Positions 1 to 8,265 of a DNA stretch of 64,000 nt are shown here, in pieces. The DNA comes from JAGRAX01 sp041391365 (GTDB lineage Bacteria; Bdellovibrionota_G; JALEGL01; JAGRMV01): positions 372,001-436,000 of the forward strand of contig JAWKOC010000003.1 in NCBI GenBank assembly GCA_041391365.1. The letters are read 5' to 3'. The notes under the pieces are model-generated. The model did not search any database. It was not told where the DNA came from and saw only the letters and a program-made list of their open reading frames with translations. A program made the translations under genes and the position numbers. How positions within the stretch are numbered: the stretch's first letter is position 1; every line of letters starts with the position of its first letter.

Positions 1-1221
1 TCCACCCATGGTGTAGTGGGGAGCTGGGAAAATACGCATGGGAGTTTGATAAGGATTTTCACCTGTGATCTTGGCGTACATGTCAAACAAGTTTCCGTAC
101 CGAGCTTCTACAGCATCTTGACCCAGGCGTTTGACGGCATCTCCAAAATCCAAAAACACACCCAAACCAGAATGACCTACACCAAATCCAGCATCGCAGC
201 GCTCTTTGGCGGCTCGTGAGGCCACATCTCTCGGAACCAAATTTCCAAAAGAAGGATAACGACGTTCCAAATAATAATCTCGTTCAGATTCTGGAATGTC
301 TGTGGGGCGACGCTTGTCACCTTTGTTTTTGGGAACCCAAATCCGACCGTCATTGCGCAAAGATTCGCTCATCAAAGTCAGTTTGCTCTGATGCTCTCCA
401 GCTACAGGAATGCAGGTAGGATGAATTTGTGTGAAACAAGGATTCGCAAAACCAGCGCCTTTTCGATGTGCTCTCCATGTGGCGGTTACGTTGCATCCCA
501 TGGCATTTGTGCTGAGATAAAAAACGTTGCTGTACCCACCGGAGGCAATCACCACTGCGTCGGCCAAGTGAGAAGACATTTTTCCTGTCACCAAATTGCG
601 AACAACAATGCCCCGTGCTTTTCCATCGATGACAATCAAATCGAGCATCTCTGTTCGAGGATACATCTTCACATTTCCGGCGTGAATCTGTCGAGCCAGA
701 GCCTGATAGGCCCCAATCAACAACTGTTGACCGGTTTGTCCTTTGGCATAGAAGGTTCGAGAAACTTGTGCACCTCCAAAAGAACGATTGTCGAGCAAAC
801 CCGCATAATCTCTGGCAAAAGGAACCCCTTGGGCCACACACTGGTCGATGATGTTTACACTGACCTGGGCCAAACGATAGACGTTGGCTTCCCGAGAACG
901 ATAGTCCCCTCCTTTGACCGTATCATAAAAAAGTCGCCAAACGCTGTCCCCATCATTTTGATAGTTTTTGGCTGCGTTGATTCCACCCTGCGCTGCGATC
1001 GAATGCGCACGACGAGGACTGTCCTGGAAACAAAAAGTTTGAACATTGTATCCAAGCTCCGCCATGGAGGCACTTGCTGAGGCCCCTGCCAACCCCGTGC
1101 CCACAACAATCACATTGAATTTACGTTTGTTGGCCGGATTGACCAACTTCATGTCAAAACGGTGGTTCTCCCACTTGGTTTGAATTGGACCGGAAGGAAT
1201 TTTTGCATCTATTTTCATCAT
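1..1221 (-). CDS. sdhA: Succinate dehydrogenase/fumarate reductase flavoprotein subunit SdhA (partial, C-terminus off left edge)
   Basis: This is the FAD subunit of respiratory complex II, which oxidises succinate to fumarate (or the reverse) at the membrane. The frame stays open to base 1, so only the first 407 residues are present. A dinucleotide-binding motif GTGLAGA lies at residues 41-47. RRAHSIAAQGGINAA follows, with His71 at the position of the histidine that carries covalent FAD, and PAPHYTMGG sits at the truncated end. It starts at one of two adjacent ATG codons (1221 or 1218) behind a GGA-rich site. It lies 12 bp downstream of sdhC, so the two are co-transcribed, and sdhB is expected beyond the left edge. 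The long N-terminus before the FAD fold resembles Bacillus/epsilon/delta-type enzymes. Confidence 0.95.
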   Translation of the reverse strand, partial: MMKIDAKIPSGPIQTKWENHRFDMKLVNPANKRKFNVIVVGTGLAGASASASMAELGYNVQTFCFQDSPRRAHSIAAQGGINAAKNYQNDGDSVWRLFYDTVKGGDYRSREANVYRLAQVSVNIIDQCVAQGVPFARDYAGLLDNRSFGGAQVSRTFYAKGQTGQQLLIGAYQALARQIHAGNVKMYPRTEMLDLIVIDGKARGIVVRNLVTGKMSSHLADAVVIASGGYSNVFYLSTNAMGCNVTATWRAHRKGAGFANPCFTQIHPTCIPVAGEHQSKLTLMSESLRNDGRIWVPKNKGDKRRPTDIPESERDYYLERRYPSFGNLVPRDVASRAAKERCDAGFGVGHSGLGVFLDFGDAVKRLGQDAVEARYGNLFDMYAKITGENPYQTPMRIFPAPHYTMGG

Positions 1222-1233
1222 TTTTTTTCCATC

Positions 1234-1911
1234 TTAAGAAATCAACCCTGCAAGAATCGCTACAGGAATCGAAACAAAACCGCCGCAAATGACCAAAGCC
1301 AATCCCACGCCCGCGCGATCTAGACATGCGCGGTATCTGGGATGACTCACGCCCAAGGTTTCACCCGCACTCGAAATGCCATGGGTCAAATGAAAAAACA
1401 AAGCGATCTGGCCAAGAATATAGATCGCGCTGATCAAGGGAACCTGAAAGGAAGATACCATCATCTGATATACGTCAGGATAGGCATACAACTCTGTGTG
1501 AACGGCTCCGAGTGTGAAGTGAAGCAAATGATAGATGATATAAAAAAGAATGAACATGCCTCCAAAAATCATTGTTCTTGAAGCCAAGCTGGACGCCACA
1601 GATTTTCTCATTTCGTAGGCCTGCGGACGAGCCAATTTGTTTTGTCGAGTCAAAGAAATCGTCGTGACGATGTGAATCAAAACGGCCACCAAAAGAGTTA
1701 CACGGGTTCCCCATAACAACAAAGGGTTTCCTTTGATGAATGCGGCGTATTCATTGATTTTGGTGGTTTCTACCGTGGGGCCTCTTCCCAGAAACAGTTG
1801 AAGGTTTCCGGCCATGTGCCCCACCAAAAAACCAACCATGACCAAACCAGTCAAAGCCACCAACCACTTTTTCACAATTGAAGATCGACAAACTGTACAC
1901 AAAACAGACAT
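1234..1911 (-). CDS. sdhC: Succinate dehydrogenase cytochrome b558 subunit
   Basis: This is the membrane anchor of a B-type (two-haem, single-polypeptide) complex II, of 225 aa. Five hydrophobic segments are visible. Histidines suitable as haem ligands lie in GHMAGN (His32), LIHIV (about residue 80), YHLLHF (about 126-130) and FHLTHG (about 172-176), as in the b558 family. Such subunits pass electrons between SdhB and quinone, typically menaquinone, across the membrane. The start is ATG after an AGGA site seven bases upstream. It is the first gene of the sdhCA(B) operon and has a clear promoter. Confidence 0.93.
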   Translation of the reverse strand: MSVLCTVCRSSIVKKWLVALTGLVMVGFLVGHMAGNLQLFLGRGPTVETTKINEYAAFIKGNPLLLWGTRVTLLVAVLIHIVTTISLTRQNKLARPQAYEMRKSVASSLASRTMIFGGMFILFYIIYHLLHFTLGAVHTELYAYPDVYQMMVSSFQVPLISAIYILGQIALFFHLTHGISSAGETLGVSHPRYRACLDRAGVGLALVICGGFVSIPVAILAGLIS

Positions 1912-1951
1912 TTGAATTCCTTTTTCTATAGATCAAGGCTTTTGCTCCTCT

Positions 1952-1980
1952 TATATATAACTGTTTGATTCAAATCGCAA
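1952..1980 (-). promoter_or_regulatory. Sigma70-type promoter of sdhCAB
   Basis: Read on the minus strand, TTGCGA (1980-1975), a 17-bp spacer and TATATA (1957-1952) lie about 40 bp upstream of the sdhC ATG. The assignment is by eye. Confidence 0.55.
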
Positions 1981-2080
1981 CCAAGTCCATGTGCACAAGC
2001 TCGATTTTCTTTTGATGGTTCGGAAAATGTTTCGAGATTTATCGCAAGAAACATTGCCATCTAGACAAGGATATTGAAAG

Positions 2081-3319
2081 ATGTCCTCCATGATCAAACA
2101 TCCCCCGGGTTTTTGGCATTTGCTCTGGGTCCAGTTTGTTGGAGCCTTCAATGACAATGTGTGGAAAATTCTTGTTACACTGTTGCTCATTGCCTATGCC
2201 AAAACACAAAGCGGCGATACCCTCTTGGCCGCTCAATATTACTCGACCTTGGTGTTTGTGGTGTTCACCCTTCCTTTTGTTTTGTTTTCTCTTCCGGCAG
2301 GAGTCTTGTCCGATCAAATCGATCGCAAAAAAGTCATTGTGTGGACCAAAGCCGTTGAAATGTCGATTCTGGCGTTGGGGTGGATTTCTCTTTTGTATCA
2401 AGGGTGGATCTTTTTTCCATTGATAGTGTTGGCCCTGCTTTCGATTCAGTCGGCCTTTTTTGGACCTGCGAAGTACGCGATTCTCACGGATTTGTTGGAG
2501 CCAAAAAATTTGCCCTCAGGAAATGCGCATCTGCAAACATGGACCTTGCTTGCCATCATCATGGGAAGCGCTGCTGGAGGATATCTTCTGGACATCATGA
2601 CCGATCACAAAGCATGGATCGCTCTTTTTCTGTTGATCCTTTCCGCAAGTTCTTTTTGGTCAAGCCTTCACATTCATCGTTCTTTTTCTTCCTCAAGCCC
2701 AAACGTCGTAGCGACTGCGCATTCGATGAAACTGCTCAAAGATGCAGCCAAAGAAAGTTTATCTTCTCCCTTGCTTCGTACAGCCATTCTGAGCCTGAGT
2801 TTTTGTTGGTTGCTCATCAGCCAAGCCTCGCAAAATATTTTGGTCTATGCCAAAATTTATCTTTCGTTGACCGATTCTCTGGCAGCCTTGCCCATGGCTG
2901 TGTTTGGAGTGGGAGTAGGCATCGGAAGTTTTGTGGTCTCTACGGTCGCTCAAGATCGAAAAATGTTCCAAATGTCCTTGTTGGGGATATCGGGATTTTT
3001 CCTGGTGCATCTGGCTTTGTCATTTCATCCCAATTACTCGATCTTACTCGTCCTTGCAGGAATGTTTGGGATGTGCAATGGATTTTGGATGACACCTTTG
3101 CAAGTGTATTTGCAAAAATATTCCAGCACAGAAAGACGAGCCACGGTCCTGGGCATTGCCAACTGGATTGGATTCATCGGCATTTTTTTGGGATCGATCC
3201 TCGTGAGTGCATCTGCATATCTTTCCATGACCATCAGCCAAACGTTCCAAGTTTTTGCAGGATTGATTCTGGCCCATTTGGTATGGATGATCTTCGAAAG
3301 AAAAAACATCTCTTTGTAA
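2081..3319 (+). CDS. MFS transporter, LplT (lysophospholipid transporter)-like
   Basis: A 412-aa protein with about 12 hydrophobic segments. The N-terminal signature FVGAFNDNVWK and the DRKK loop after helix 3 are typical of the LplT/Aas-type branch of the major facilitator superfamily. E. coli LplT flips lysophospholipids inward for re-acylation, and in some bacteria the carrier domain is fused to the acyltransferase. Here only the carrier is present and no acyltransferase gene lies beside it. The substrate is therefore an inference from family resemblance. It starts at ATG with an AAGG site upstream and stands alone, divergent from sdhC. Confidence 0.8.
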   Translation: MSSMIKHPPGFWHLLWVQFVGAFNDNVWKILVTLLLIAYAKTQSGDTLLAAQYYSTLVFVVFTLPFVLFSLPAGVLSDQIDRKKVIVWTKAVEMSILALGWISLLYQGWIFFPLIVLALLSIQSAFFGPAKYAILTDLLEPKNLPSGNAHLQTWTLLAIIMGSAAGGYLLDIMTDHKAWIALFLLILSASSFWSSLHIHRSFSSSSPNVVATAHSMKLLKDAAKESLSSPLLRTAILSLSFCWLLISQASQNILVYAKIYLSLTDSLAALPMAVFGVGVGIGSFVVSTVAQDRKMFQMSLLGISGFFLVHLALSFHPNYSILLVLAGMFGMCNGFWMTPLQVYLQKYSSTERRATVLGIANWIGFIGIFLGSILVSASAYLSMTISQTFQVFAGLILAHLVWMIFERKNISL

Positions 3320-3442
3320 CATCCCTCTCATGAGCGACCAACGTAGAGTTAGACGCAAGCCTTAGGTTGGAGCCGCACCAAAAAAATACAGACCGCTCTA
3401 CACCCCTGCCATGGAAGCAGCATCCGAGGGTACATTTTGCAC

Positions 3443-3472
3443 TTGACGCGCAAGACCCAAAAACGCTATGAC
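3443..3472 (+). promoter_or_regulatory. Promoter of the tandem lipoprotein genes
   Basis: TTGACG (3443-3448), 18 bp and TATGAC (3467-3472) precede a GGGAGGAA ribosome site and a GTG start at 3501. The rest of the 181-bp gap after the MFS gene shows nothing recognisable. Confidence 0.6.
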
Positions 3473-3500
3473 CTAAGGACTGTATTTCTGGGAGGAACAA

Positions 3501-4250
3501 GTGAAAAGCTGGGTTCAAGTTGTTGTTGGATGTGTACTTTTTTTGATGGTGGGCTGCGATCATGAACCGAAAGTCATCGTCCATTTGATGGAGATATCCT
3601 CTTCCAAGGAATACATCGCAGATTCCGTAGTGGCCGAGCTTCTTGCTACGGGAGAACTCACCGATGAACTTCAAAAGCAAAATCCAAGTTTGGGGAAAGC
3701 GCTTCGAGACTACTTGGACCAACAAATCGCTCAAATCAGTCATCTAGATCGTGAACCTGATCAGGATATGGACGCTCAGCAATGGAAACAATTGGCCATT
3801 TCCTTGGAACAAGCTCGAACCTGGTCCTGGAACATGGTGGAATTTTTGCGGCCTTATGAAGTCACTGAGAAAGAATATCTCGAAAAGCTAGAAGCCATGG
3901 AAGAAGATTTGATCATTCCTGTGATCATCACGTTTAGCTCCTCCAACAAATGGAAATCCAATCGATTTTTGCTGATCCAGCAGTGGGGAGAAATTGCCAT
4001 GGGGTACTCTGTTCTGGTGGCCATTGCCTATGAAAGATATGCCTTGGTTTCGGAAAACATTTCAACCCAAGAGCTTGCAAAGACAACCTCTGCGCAATGG
4101 CAACAGGTTTTGAATGATTTGAGCTTGTACGAAAAAGCAATCGAAGGCCTTGAAACCAATTCTTCTCACCATGCCGTGCTTTCGAGATCCCAAGAGTGGA
4201 TCACAGCACACATGCAGTGGTTGCAACGTGGATATGAAATGCAGCGTTGA
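3501..4250 (+). CDS. Lipoprotein, first of a tandem paralogous pair
   Basis: A 249-aa protein starting at GTG behind a strong GGAGG. A short signal peptide ends in the lipobox LMVGC with Cys19. I recognise no domain. The body is mostly helical and charged. It shares its layout with the next gene: xSVVAELL near the start, a central W-rich segment, a hydrophobic VLVAIAYERYAL stretch at about residue 175, and a C-terminal QEWITAHMQWLQ against QQWIDQHVAWIE in the partner. Twelve bases separate the two genes, so they probably form an operon. The function is unknown. It is probably anchored in an outer or inner membrane leaflet. Confidence 0.85.
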   Translation: MKSWVQVVVGCVLFLMVGCDHEPKVIVHLMEISSSKEYIADSVVAELLATGELTDELQKQNPSLGKALRDYLDQQIAQISHLDREPDQDMDAQQWKQLAISLEQARTWSWNMVEFLRPYEVTEKEYLEKLEAMEEDLIIPVIITFSSSNKWKSNRFLLIQQWGEIAMGYSVLVAIAYERYALVSENISTQELAKTTSAQWQQVLNDLSLYEKAIEGLETNSSHHAVLSRSQEWITAHMQWLQRGYEMQR

Positions 4251-4282
4251 TGGTATAAGGAATGCAAAGAAAAGGGAAAAAA

Positions 4283-5095
4283 ATGAAAATCAGAACACTA
4301 TATATATTGATGGCAGCCTCGATGGCTTTTTCTTCATGCAAAAAATCCCCCGAGGTTTTTTCCAACATGATGAAAAACTCGCCTTCCGAAGGATGGGTAG
4401 AATCTTCCATCATTGCGGAGCTTTTGGACGATGGAATGTACATGGAAGATTTGGAAGAAACCAATCCAGAGCTTTTGAAGACCATGCAGGCCTATCTGCA
4501 ATATCAAACCACAGTACTGCAAAAATCAGAATTGGGTTTAGATCCCGTGGAATGGGACAATGGCACAGATCCTCGGATTGCTCAATGGAGCGAAGTTTTT
4601 GCTCATTCGACCGATTGGTCTGCGGATGCCGCGGAAGTTTTTCAAAAGGTCTTTTCAGGAGAGATTGCAGGCACCAGTTACTACCGATTTCTTCAAAGCC
4701 TTGGCAAGAAAAACAAGTACGAATTGGTCTTCTTCAATGATGGCTCAACGGCCACGGTTTTTGACAAAACAGGAATTTCACAGCGATGGTTGGAGCTGTC
4801 TCTTTCTTTTTCTCTGGTTGCGGCCATTGCATGTGAGCGGTCTTTTGAGCTTCGTACCGAACAAGACTCTCGATTGACATTTTTGGACGATGAACAAAAC
4901 AAAAACGAGCAAGAGTGGGTCAGTCATCGAGATGCCCTTGTTCGATCATGGAACGTGGTTTCCGATCGTCTTAAAACGTATCAAAAACAGTTCAACACGG
5001 TTCTGACCAAAGTAAACATCAAGCCTCATCAACAATGGATTGATCAACATGTTGCATGGATCGAAAAAGAAATAACCTATTCTACCTCACATTAG
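4283..5095 (+). CDS. Lipoprotein, second of a tandem paralogous pair
   Basis: I chose the ATG at 4283 because AAAGGG lies just upstream and the product then begins with a normal signal peptide whose lipobox AFSSC places Cys19 exactly as in the preceding paralogue. An earlier in-frame ATG at 4262 adds only seven charged residues. The mature 250 residues contain SSIIAELLDDG, NPELLKTMQAYL and a hydrophobic FSLVAAIACERSF segment matching the neighbour. No known domain is recognised. Its TAG stop overlaps the TAA stop of the convergent addA gene in the four bases TTAG. Confidence 0.85.
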   Translation: MKIRTLYILMAASMAFSSCKKSPEVFSNMMKNSPSEGWVESSIIAELLDDGMYMEDLEETNPELLKTMQAYLQYQTTVLQKSELGLDPVEWDNGTDPRIAQWSEVFAHSTDWSADAAEVFQKVFSGEIAGTSYYRFLQSLGKKNKYELVFFNDGSTATVFDKTGISQRWLELSLSFSLVAAIACERSFELRTEQDSRLTFLDDEQNKNEQEWVSHRDALVRSWNVVSDRLKTYQKQFNTVLTKVNIKPHQQWIDQHVAWIEKEITYSTSH

Positions 5096-8000
5096 AGGGC
5101 TACAACGTCGCCCGTGCGTAGAAAAAAGAGAAGAACCTGACCCACCTTGGTGTTTGAGTTTTTTTCGAGAGCTTTTTTGTAAAGGTCCAACTGAGGTCGA
5201 TAGAGGTCGGTTTTTTGTTTCAACATGTCCTGGTTTTGGATGAAATCTGATTTGTAATCCACAAGAATCCATTGATCTTGTTCCCGAAAGACAAGGTCCA
5301 TGGAACCTTCGATCAAAATCTCATTTTCAAAAAAGGAAAAGGGCAACTCGGTCAAAACTTGTGCAGAAGCCAAGATTCTTTGATGGAGCGTGCTGGAGAA
5401 GAAATTCTTCACCATGGTCAGGATTTCTTCTCGATCCGAAAGATAGGTGTTTTCGATTTTCTTTCTCATCCAAGGTGAAAGTTGTTTTTCTTTTCGTCGA
5501 ACGGAGACATCCAAAAGTTCATGAATGAAACTTCCAATCTGTGCTCCTTCCATCGAGCCATGCAAGGAGGAATGAGGTAAGAGGAAGTCGAGGGCTCCAG
5601 TTTCAGACTTTTCCGATGGGCGGTGTTTGGTATATCCTTTGATCCACAAGTCGCGTTTTCCGCGCTCGATTGAAATAGAATCATACAATGTGCGTGCAGT
5701 CTTATCTTCATACCGCTGGGAAGAAGTATGTTTCTGATGAATGCTTTTGGACAAATCTATCGGGTCATAGTGAATCACCTCAGTCAGGGCGGCCGTCTTT
5801 TCAAGCGTAGGTTCCAACAAAGAAAATACAGATCGACCTTTTCGATCTGGGAAAAACTTGCAAAGAACCAGAAGATCTCTAGCCCGCGTTGCGCCCACAT
5901 AAAGCAGGCGCTTTTTCTCTTCTTCGAGGGCCAAGACCTCTTTTTCCAACAAAAGTTCAAATCGATCACTTGCAAATCGAGCTTCTTTTCCTCCCAACCC
6001 AATTTCTATCGACGATTTTTGCGCATCTTTGATGATCATTTGCCCGCTGGTTCTTTCCTCGCCACTAAGATTGCAAAGAAATACCACAGGAAACTCTAGT
6101 CCTTTGGATTTGTGAATCGTCATCAATGTCACATCATGATTTCCGGATTCAGAAACCCTGGCCTCGGCCATTTTGTCATCGAGCATTTCTCTTTGGGAAA
6201 TCCATGTCAAAAAATCTCTCAAACTTCGGGTCTTAGATTCAAAATGATAAGAAAACCAAAGAAATTTTTTGAGGTTGGCAGCTGCCTGTTGTCCGTGAAA
6301 ACGTTGCCGAGAACTTGAAAAAACAAAAAGTCTTTCACAAAGGTATTCAATCATCTCATAGGCCATCCAGAGATGGGAATGAGCAAAACAGTGTTGAAAG
6401 GTTCGGATGGCATGACGTAAAGGCTTCGAAAAATTGGACATATCTTCGCAATCCATAAAATTAAACGAAGGACATCGCGATGAAAATCGCGACAGGTCCT
6501 CAAAGCTGCAACCGATCAAAATACTTCTCAGAGCTGCTGCCGTCGAAATTCCATCGTGAGGATCTGCGATCGCTTTGAGACAAGCGATCATGCCTTGAAT
6601 TTCCATTCTTTTGAAGAATAGACTTCCACCTTCGACCGAAAAAGGAATTGCCTGCGCGCGCAGCGCCTGTTCATAAAAATCCAAGCCCGTGCTTTTCGGA
6701 AACAAAATGGCAATATCACCGTAGTCAATCGGTCTCAATTCTCCTGAATCAGAATCAAAAATACGATGGGTGGGATCATTCACCAAGGTTTGAATATGTT
6801 TTGCGATCGAGGCAGCTTCCAACATTCTCATGTCAGATGCGCTTCCTCCAATGTTTTCTGGGGCTTCTAGAAGATGTGCACTGAGTTTGTGTTCTTCATA
6901 CAAATGACAAGGGTTACTTTCCAAAGCCAAATAATCTTTTCCAAACATTTCGGAAAAAGTGTCATTCACCCAAGAAAGGATTTTTTTGGAAGAGCGAAAG
7001 TTTTGGTAGATGGAAAGCTCTTGTCCAACACGTTGCACTTCCTGCCTGGTTTGAGCATACATTTCTACGCTTGCCTGTCGAAATCGATAGATGGATTGAT
7101 TGGGGTCCCCCACAATGAACAAATGTTGGGAAAGATTTGGATTGAAAAAAGCTCTCTCATTTCCCCCCATTAACAGAGAAAAAATCTTCATTTGCAAAGG
7201 ATCGGTGTCTTGAAATTCATCAATCAAAAAATGCGCGTATCGATGTTGATATGATGTACAAATCAAAGGATGGGAAGAAAGAAGTCGATAGGTTCGATAC
7301 AACAAATCATCAAAATCCAATTTTTTTTCACTTCGTTTTTGTTCTTCCACAAAATGTGGAAAATCTTTCAAAAATTCAAGAACCTCAAACAATGTCGATC
7401 GACGAATTTGATTGCAAAGCTCTTGGTGAGGTTCCTTCATGGAAGAAAAAAAATCTTTTTGTTTTTTGCAGTTCTCTTTAACGAGCCAATTTTTTTGACT
7501 TCCCTTGCTCACAAAATGCAACTCAGACAGAATCAATTTTTCTTTTTCAATCTCGCTCAGCGATTCGATCGATTGAGTTTGTTTGTAAAGTTTTTCAATG
7601 GTTTGGTAACCGTCATCTTCTGTAACGGCACAGGAGGATTGCGCCATTTCCCACAATTCTTCCGCATTTTTTTGGAGGTCACGAAGAAAATGTTCTAGAT
7701 GGGGACGCGCGGTGTTTTTTGTGGATGGAAATTGAAAAGCTCGATGCTGATACAATTCCAGGCCAAGTTTTCGAAGTTGATCAAAATGAATGCCATGAGA
7801 AAACCACCGATAAAAGGATTCGGAATGAGATGGGGCTTTTTGAGCAAACCATTGACGAAAACACCGATACAGAAAAGCTCTCAATGCGACTTCATCGAAC
7901 TGAGATATGGAAGGATCCATCTGGGCTTCAAAAGGGTGTTCTCGCAAAATTCCCAAACAAAAAGAGTGAATGGTTCCAATGGGTGCGTATTCGATTTCAC

Positions 8001-8265
8001 TCAAATGGTGTTCAAGACCTGTTCCTTTGAGTTTCTCTCGAATCCTATGCCTCAGTTCCATGGCCGATTTTTCTGTAAACGTGATGGCTACAATTTCTTT
8101 GGGTGTTCGTTGGTCTGCCTCCAAAAGATGAATGTATCGATCCGTAAGAAGTGTTGTCTTCCCACATCCAGCACCTGCAACCACATGCAAAACCTCAATG
8201 GGACTCTCAACAGCATCCATTCTTGCGTCTTGATCGACCGGTGTGATGGAGGGTCGGTTTGCCAT
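5092..8265 (-). CDS. addA: ATP-dependent helicase/nuclease AddA (UvrD/RecB-like)
   Basis: A 1057-aa superfamily 1A helicase with a C-terminal RecB-type nuclease. Walker A GAGCGKTT is at residues 31-38. Further motifs are TFTEKSAMEL, Walker B DEFQDTDPLQ, GDPNQSIYRFR, the motif V-like TIHKSKGLEFPVV and the motif VI-like LYVGATRARDLL. The nuclease shows GSFIHELLD and the catalytic LVDYKSDF, with YRPQLDLYKKAL downstream. With AddB it resects double-strand breaks for RecA loading. The ATG follows the addB stop directly, with GGAGG inside the addB 3' end, so the two are translationally linked. It ends convergently against the lipoprotein gene with overlapping stops. Confidence 0.93.
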   Translation of the reverse strand: MANRPSITPVDQDARMDAVESPIEVLHVVAGAGCGKTTLLTDRYIHLLEADQRTPKEIVAITFTEKSAMELRHRIREKLKGTGLEHHLSEIEYAPIGTIHSFCLGILREHPFEAQMDPSISQFDEVALRAFLYRCFRQWFAQKAPSHSESFYRWFSHGIHFDQLRKLGLELYQHRAFQFPSTKNTARPHLEHFLRDLQKNAEELWEMAQSSCAVTEDDGYQTIEKLYKQTQSIESLSEIEKEKLILSELHFVSKGSQKNWLVKENCKKQKDFFSSMKEPHQELCNQIRRSTLFEVLEFLKDFPHFVEEQKRSEKKLDFDDLLYRTYRLLSSHPLICTSYQHRYAHFLIDEFQDTDPLQMKIFSLLMGGNERAFFNPNLSQHLFIVGDPNQSIYRFRQASVEMYAQTRQEVQRVGQELSIYQNFRSSKKILSWVNDTFSEMFGKDYLALESNPCHLYEEHKLSAHLLEAPENIGGSASDMRMLEAASIAKHIQTLVNDPTHRIFDSDSGELRPIDYGDIAILFPKSTGLDFYEQALRAQAIPFSVEGGSLFFKRMEIQGMIACLKAIADPHDGISTAAALRSILIGCSFEDLSRFSSRCPSFNFMDCEDMSNFSKPLRHAIRTFQHCFAHSHLWMAYEMIEYLCERLFVFSSSRQRFHGQQAAANLKKFLWFSYHFESKTRSLRDFLTWISQREMLDDKMAEARVSESGNHDVTLMTIHKSKGLEFPVVFLCNLSGEERTSGQMIIKDAQKSSIEIGLGGKEARFASDRFELLLEKEVLALEEEKKRLLYVGATRARDLLVLCKFFPDRKGRSVFSLLEPTLEKTAALTEVIHYDPIDLSKSIHQKHTSSQRYEDKTARTLYDSISIERGKRDLWIKGYTKHRPSEKSETGALDFLLPHSSLHGSMEGAQIGSFIHELLDVSVRRKEKQLSPWMRKKIENTYLSDREEILTMVKNFFSSTLHQRILASAQVLTELPFSFFENEILIEGSMDLVFREQDQWILVDYKSDFIQNQDMLKQKTDLYRPQLDLYKKALEKNSNTKVGQVLLFFLRTGDVVAL

